Source of the DNA: Grifola frondosa
Lineage: Eukaryota > Basidiomycota > Agaricomycetes > Polyporales > Grifolaceae
Reading direction: 5' to 3'
Assembly: GCA_001683735.1 (NCBI GenBank)
Contig: LUGG01000022.1
Coordinates: 62,001-126,000 of the forward strand
Length of the DNA stretch: 64,000 bases
A program made the position numbers and the translations under genes. The stretch's first letter is position 1, and the number at the start of each line of letters is the position of its first letter. This document shows positions 58,368 through 64,000 of the stretch, piece by piece. Below the pieces are notes generated by a model. It was not told the origin of the DNA, made no database searches, and saw nothing but the letters and a program-made list of their open reading frames with translations.

Positions 58368-61300
58368 CCCTTAAAAACAAAATGGCTTCATGGGAGGAGA
58401 AGAAAGCCACTTCATATGCCACAACAGTGTTGATTGTTGTTGCGGATCATGGTATATCGGGGTTGGGATCACCGATCAATCTAGCGGTAATATATGAGTG
58501 CATGTCCTCCGAGTTCTGGAAGCTAACGACCAGGGAAAAATGATTTTTCTCTCTTTTTTTCCAACTGCGGCAGTTGCCAAATTGTCCCGCTATGGGTTTG
58601 GCTTGAATCGTTCCCCCTCGTGCCGTTATGCCATGGCACCGACACGTTATCTGCTTCGGAGGCAAAAAACCTTACTTTTAGCCCTGGTGTGTGGAGGCTC
58701 CGAGCAATATCTCATCAGTGCGGTTTCTCATCAGAGGGAGATTGATTAGAATATCACAACGGTTCCGTTTTGATGCTGATCCCACCGAACTGTTCCGTTG
58801 GTATTTTCCAATGCAAAATAGATGTCACGCTCGTGTGAACCCCCCAATCATATGGTCCATGATGGGCGTGGCCTTCGATGTATATTTGCTCCTCTAATTG
58901 TGATCGACCGCGCCCTCGAGTGGGTTCGTAACTTTTCATATTTTCCAGGCTTCTTCGTGCAGCGTTGCTAGTCCTTTCTGGCTGTCCTTTGTATCGCCCA
59001 ACATGTCTAGTACTTTGTTCAAACCCGAAGATTCCCACATCAATAACATATTATTTGGAAAATGGGCGCTTGCAAATAGCCCAGTGATATCGCGGCTTTC
59101 CTAGCTGCACATATCACCAGTTATGGACAAATGCATAACGTATAATGCAATGATTTGTACGTCTTCAGACCTGGAAGGTCACAGATTTCCCGACTCTTCG
59201 CTCGGATTTCCGCGACAGAAGATTCGAATGGCATGCGCGTGTGCGTTTATGTACAAGTACTTATCTCCACCGCTCGCCTACTTTGGAAGGAGAGCGCCCA
59301 CGTCTCCCAGATCTCATGACGATACCCCATATCCCAATGATCTTTAAGGCATCATATGAGAATCATCATTTGAATCAATCCAGCCTCGTCAGCAGTGTTA
59401 CAATAATGACAAAGTCCATGTTCTCGATGCAACTAGATAGTTGTATGTCCGGAAACCTCACAGCCAAGGACGGAGGTAGCTGACATGGGATGGACCTTGT
59501 CAGGTTTACCTCAGAGATGGATGTCAGGTCGTAATTTCTGATGAAAACCCGTTTTCTTCACGCAGAACCCCCCTCCTTCTGCAGTACCTCACCCCGGGCA
59601 GGGTCATCAGCACGCCGCTGGCGATGGGCCGTGACTAATAGTCCCGTGCTGAGCTGATGCCGGACCCATGAGGGCCATCCACTCGGCGAAGAACCTAAAC
59701 CCACTGGAATTGCGAGCACGTTGTAAAGATAGTGCCCTCGCCGGAATTCCAAGTACGATGATTAATGAACTCGTGCGACGTGCGTACTCAATAGCCAGAC
59801 GCCACAAAGCCCCTTCGAACAGAATGCCCGCAGCATGTATATCCGGCGACTTATTGTAGCCGTCGGCTTCCGCGGCATCCTATATTGCTACCTCAGGCCA
59901 CCTCCCGCAAACCTTTTCTGGGCAACATCCTGACATTGACAGAGGTCCTCACGACATAACGTATAAGTGTTGTCTCCTGTCATTACTAGTATAAATTTCT
60001 CTCTGCCCTTCGGAGGCGTAACGTAAGGAATGCCTCTGATGAGTAAGCAGATAGCAAGTGTCCGGAGTGTTGGGCGGGTCAATTCCCGGGGTTTCCAAGT
60101 TTAGACAACAGGAAGTCTGGGGAATCGAAAGCTGAGCTTCGCGGGGGTATCCGAATATATATGCATTCAGATCCCAGTTGCACACATGCCCGAGAAATTT
60201 TGCTCATGCCTAGCCTAACCATGACAGCAACTCCACAGAAGACAAGTCCAGACTTAGGGCAGAACACACACCAGGTTAGAGGAACTGTCCAAAGGATCAT
60301 CTTGAAAGCTGAAACAAGCCGCCTCAAGTTTCCTCCTCGGACTCTGCACCAAAAGTGACAGTCTCATCAAAAACGTTGCAGATTCTCGGAAGTTTCAGGC
60401 CGCAAGCGCCAAGTGATTGCATGTATCCATCCTGAACTCGAAAGGAAACGGCCCGGCTCGGTATCGGACGGCGCTGGCCAAGGTGGCGTGCTCATTCACC
60501 GCTGCTTCCGAAGGCGCGCACGTCGCACGAGTGCATCGTGCGGAGCGCGTCGCGCATCGGTGTCGGGAATCGCCAGGGGTCGGGATGATCGCAACGACAA
60601 AACTGTCGCGGGATTGCCTTTACCGAGCGCGTACGCAGGGGGCCACGTCGATGACTTCGCTTCTCAGCCGATGCACCGATCATCCTTCATCGAAGACCGG
60701 CGGTTCAGGTTGACAGCGCAGGTTGACCTCGGTGATCATCCCACTCATAGGGATATATTCATGAGCTCGGGTGTCGCAAAGGCATACACACCTGTTTTGC
60801 CCTAATAAAATCATTGTACTGGTCACCTTGATTCATCACCTAGGCGCCGCAAATCCCCTTTCGTTCCTCAAGTTGATCCCTAGGCATAATCACCTGCACA
60901 GATCCGAAGTTCGGTGGCTGTGGCCACTGGGCTGAGGTTCATGGCCTTGCGAGTCTGTTGCAAGTCAAGAGCGCGTATGTTTCATCATGATGTTCTCGAC
61001 GAACAATATTATAACCGAGCCCTTTACACAGGTGTTCACCTCGAGGCCCTGATCGGTCCGATCTAGGACGGTCGAATCATGGAAAGAGATATGTCCAATT
61101 GTGTTCTTGCTGGCCTGTCCGAGCTACCGCGACCATTGGCGGGGCCACGCGGGGTCGAATTCATGACGAGTGTCATCTGAATGATCATTCACGACATCCA
61201 CTTACAATTTCTGCACGCTCAGGGTTTCTGACGTTCGTTGAATTGACAAATGTTGCATAATCAGCATCAAAAACACTGTTCGCGCGCACACACCGCGCGC

Positions 61301-62211
61301 AGCAGGTGCCGCATGGACTACCTCCAGAGTGCGACGCTCATACGTACGTGCCCCCTTCCATTAAATGCCGGCGACCGCAATATCCCGCTCGACAATCGGC
61401 GTGCCCAATGGTCGATCTTATTTTTGCTCAGGGTCTGGCGCCTGGTATGTGCACTACATACTTTCGCGGCACGGCGTATCGGGGAGAGTCACTAACCCCG
61501 CATAATTGACGGCTCACGGCAGTCCGTCGCCCGCGCTGTCGTTGGTTGCTCGAGTGCATGACGACTTCTATGGATGCACGGTGCCTATACCGAAGAACAG
61601 ACGTCGAACTACAAACCTTCGAGGACCGGCGCATTCGGCGCTGGTCCCAATTACCCAATTGTCTACGCTTGATGACATGTGGACATCCTATTCTATGGTG
61701 TGTGGCCCTGCTAGTATGTATAGTGGTCAGGCCTGATGTGATGTCGTGACAACTGGCCGGTCCATCAGATATGCAGGGTTGTGGTGCACGCACAGCCCTC
61801 TGTACATCAATGGCGACCGCTTTCCATCTTATCATCTCACATATCAAGCTTGCATGCGGACTTGCGCTAACTGGCCGGGCGCGCCGCGCGCCGGCGGCGC
61901 AGAGGGTGATCTCCCTCCTCCGGCGAGTTCGAATGCTTGCTCATACACTTACGCACGAATTACACCTGGTGCTGCGGCTCCGTGTCCGCTCACTATAACT
62001 TTCATCTTCTCCCACAGGCGCGGCGCTCTATTGAGACCGACGCCGTGCCCGACCATGCTTCTTGTTCTAACTACAACGTTCATACGATGATCGGAAATCA
62101 GAGCGGGTCGCAGAGACTCAATCCAGCCCGTTATCCAACTTCTCGGTTGCACGGAAACTTCTTTATCATTACAAATACTCCAAGACACATTACAACTAAG
62201 GTTCACAGTCC
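58368..62211. other. Gene-poor interval of 3.8 kb
   Basis: Contains the Zn2Cys6 gene's upstream region at its left end and the methylcitrate dehydratase 3' end at its right. Overlapping frames at 60413-60805 and 61428-62090 have no motifs. A GC-rich palindromic stretch lies at about 61876-61900. No mobile-element gene is seen. Confidence 0.4.
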
Positions 62212-64000
62212 TTACGCCTTGACGAAGAGATCCGTGAACTTGTCCACGGGCATTTTAGAGAGGGACGCCGGGTCGTTGACCGCGTCCAAAATCCTAGTGA
62301 GCGCGAGTCGGCGTCAGCAACCGCCCACACTTCGAAACAAAGAGCAAGCACTCACTTCTTTTGCTGCGCTGCGTCGAAGTGAGGGCCGATATGGTTCTTG
62401 AACTTCTGGAGGAGCAGAGGCGTGCCCTCTCTGCGTCTGCGCTTGTGGCCGACGGGGTACTCAACTTCAACCTCGTCGAGCACGGTGCCGTCGTTGAGCT
62501 CGACGAGCAGCGCGTTCGAGATGGAACGCTTCGCGGGGTCGTGGTAGTCGACGCTGTACACCTTGTCCTCCACGCAGTTGATCTTGGCGCGCAGCGCGTC
62601 GATGCGCGGGTCCTTCGCGGACGCATCAGTGTACGACTCGGACGTGAGCTCGCCGAAGATGAGCGGGTACGCGACCATGTAGTTGATGTCGTGGCTGCAG
62701 GCAGGTGAGCACGCGTCGCGGAGAACATGCACTAGAGGAGATACTCACTCGCGATCGGCGAAGTTGTCGAGCGGGCCCTTCTTGTTGATGATCCTCATGG
62801 CCGCCTCTTGGGTGCGGATCTGGATGCTCTTGATGTCATCGCTGGTCTTGCCCAAGGACTTGAGCTTGGCGTGGACGATGTGTGCGGCCTCAACGGCGGT
62901 CTGCGCGTGGAATTCGGCAGGGTAGGAGATCTTGAAGAGGACGTTCTCCATGATGTAAGAGCTATAAGGCATCTGGAACTCGAACGGCTTGCCCTATGGA
63001 AATATTTTGTTACTGAGCCATGAGCGAGCAGAAAAAGTGAGCAAATACCTTGAAGAGGACATCGTAGAAGCCCCAGGTCTTCGCAGTGAGGACGGAAGGC
63101 ATACCTTCTCGCCCTTCTTGACAAGAAGCGCGAGGTTGACAGCGCGAGAGCAAGCATCACCAGCAGCCCAAGACTTGCGAGAGCCGGTGTTCGGTGCATG
63201 ACGGTAAGTGCGCAGCGACTGACCATCAGCCCATGCTTGCGAGATCGCATCGATGGTCTGTGCGCGGTCAAGACCACTAGCGGGACAACGACATTGACAT
63301 GAGAGCTGTGAACACGTAAAGATTGAGAAACTGCACTGACAGAAGCTTAGACACGACGGCGGTGCTTGCAACCTTGACAAGGACGACGTGGTCCAAACCG
63401 ACACGGTTAAACGAGTTCAAGAGAGCAAGGCCGCCCTGAATCTCGTGCGCCTTGATCATCCCCTCGAGGATGTCGTGGACGGTCAGGGGCTGGCCCTTGC
63501 GGGCGAGGTGATCGGCCACAGCCAGGATAGCGCCGAGGTTATCAGAGGGATGACCCCACTCAGCAGCGAGGAAGCAGTCGTTGAAGTCCAACCATCTGAT
63601 CTGGGTGCCAATGTTGAACGCGCCGCGGATGGGGTCGAGCTGATAGTTGGTCCCAGGAACCTTCGTGCCTACGCGCCGGAGATATCAAGATGAATACCGA
63701 TTCGCGAAGGAGAGAACGCGTGACATACCGTTAGGGACAATGGTACCCTCCACAACAGGCCCCAGAAGCTGCGCGCATGCGGGAAACCTGAGCGCCTCGA
63801 GACCACAGCCAATGGTGTCAATCAAGCAAAGTCGTGCGGTCTCATAAGCCACGCTGGACTCGATCTTGTAGCTGTGGACGTAGTCTGCAATATCCTGAAG
63901 GACTTGGTCGGGCTCTGGACGGACAGCAGACTCGGCCTGGCTGGACATGGTGCGCGTAGCAGAGACGGTTTTGAGCACGGACGGCGTGAAAGAGGACCGC
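62212..64000 (-). CDS. 2-methylcitrate dehydratase (PrpD/MmgE family), mitochondrial, partial at the right edge
   Basis: Dehydrates 2-methylcitrate to 2-methyl-cis-aconitate in the methylcitrate cycle that detoxifies propionyl-CoA. The first in-window ATG is [16 protein letters not shown] (63948). The frame upstream to the edge is open and basic ([16 protein letters not shown]), like a mitochondrial presequence, so the true start probably lies beyond 64000. Family blocks in order: [149 protein letters not shown] and [16 protein letters not shown]. The last exon ends KFTDLFVKA at TAA 62212-62214. Six short introns, in phase where traced. Confidence 0.92.

Noticed and set aside
61876..61900. 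GC-rich palindromic stretch
   Set aside because: Short and isolated; no associated gene, terminator or repeat copies that would give it meaning.
1..64000. Transposases, reverse transcriptases, tRNA, rRNA or CRISPR arrays
   Set aside because: I looked for long frames with catalytic motifs, paired long repeats, and GGTTCRANYCC-type internal promoters in the gene-poor intervals and saw none convincing.

Overview
The window is nuclear DNA of a filamentous basidiomycete, most likely an agaricomycete and plausibly a wood-decay species. The genes are densely interrupted by short introns of roughly 45-70 bases, with GT..AG ends and CTRAY-like branch sites. The gene set includes a fungal-specific elongation factor eEF3, an AzgA purine permease, a family AA9 lytic polysaccharide monooxygenase (LPMO), Zn2Cys6 and homeodomain regulators, and tandem secreted aspartic peptidases. 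All gene models here were assembled by eye from reading frames and splice sites, so single exon edges may be off.

Layout, left to right. 0-9 kb: a hypothetical gene, a homeodomain regulator, an AA9 LPMO whose upstream region carries a phased array of GTTNNNAAC sites, and a single-pass membrane protein. 9-12 kb: AzgA-type purine transporter. 14.5-20.5 kb: eEF3, convergent with a C2H2 zinc-finger gene across an AATAAA-rich spacer. 21-27 kb: mitochondrial BolA-like protein, a small Clr2-domain protein, a large unknown gene with several frame breaks, and a secreted CREG-like protein. 27-30 kb: DNA ligase I with a PCNA-binding motif. 32-34 kb: a second C2H2 gene and the N-acetyltransferase NAA50. 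36.9-37.5 kb: conserved hypothetical. 38.3-45.8 kb: a tandem cluster of pepsin-like peptidases on one strand (two intact copies, one damaged copy, one relic). 46.3-46.9 kb: a small conserved fungal gene. 48.9-51 kb: PHO85-type cyclin. 55.4-58.4 kb: Zn2Cys6 regulator. 62.2 kb to the right edge: mitochondrial 2-methylcitrate dehydratase.

Gene-poor intervals are 12.0-14.5, 30.3-32.3, 34.1-36.9, 46.9-48.9, 51.0-55.4 and 58.4-62.2 kb. I see no reverse transcriptase, transposase, rRNA, tRNA or CRISPR array in them.

There is no operon-like arrangement; neighbours appear functionally unrelated apart from the peptidase cluster. Two patterns stand out. One is the helically spaced GTTNNNAAC array upstream of the LPMO gene. 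The other is a set of one-base frame breaks that hit fast-evolving genes (homeodomain, LPMO tail, zinc finger, peptidase copy, two unknown genes), while the housekeeping genes I traced (AzgA, eEF3, ligase, NAA50, BolA, CREG) read cleanly.
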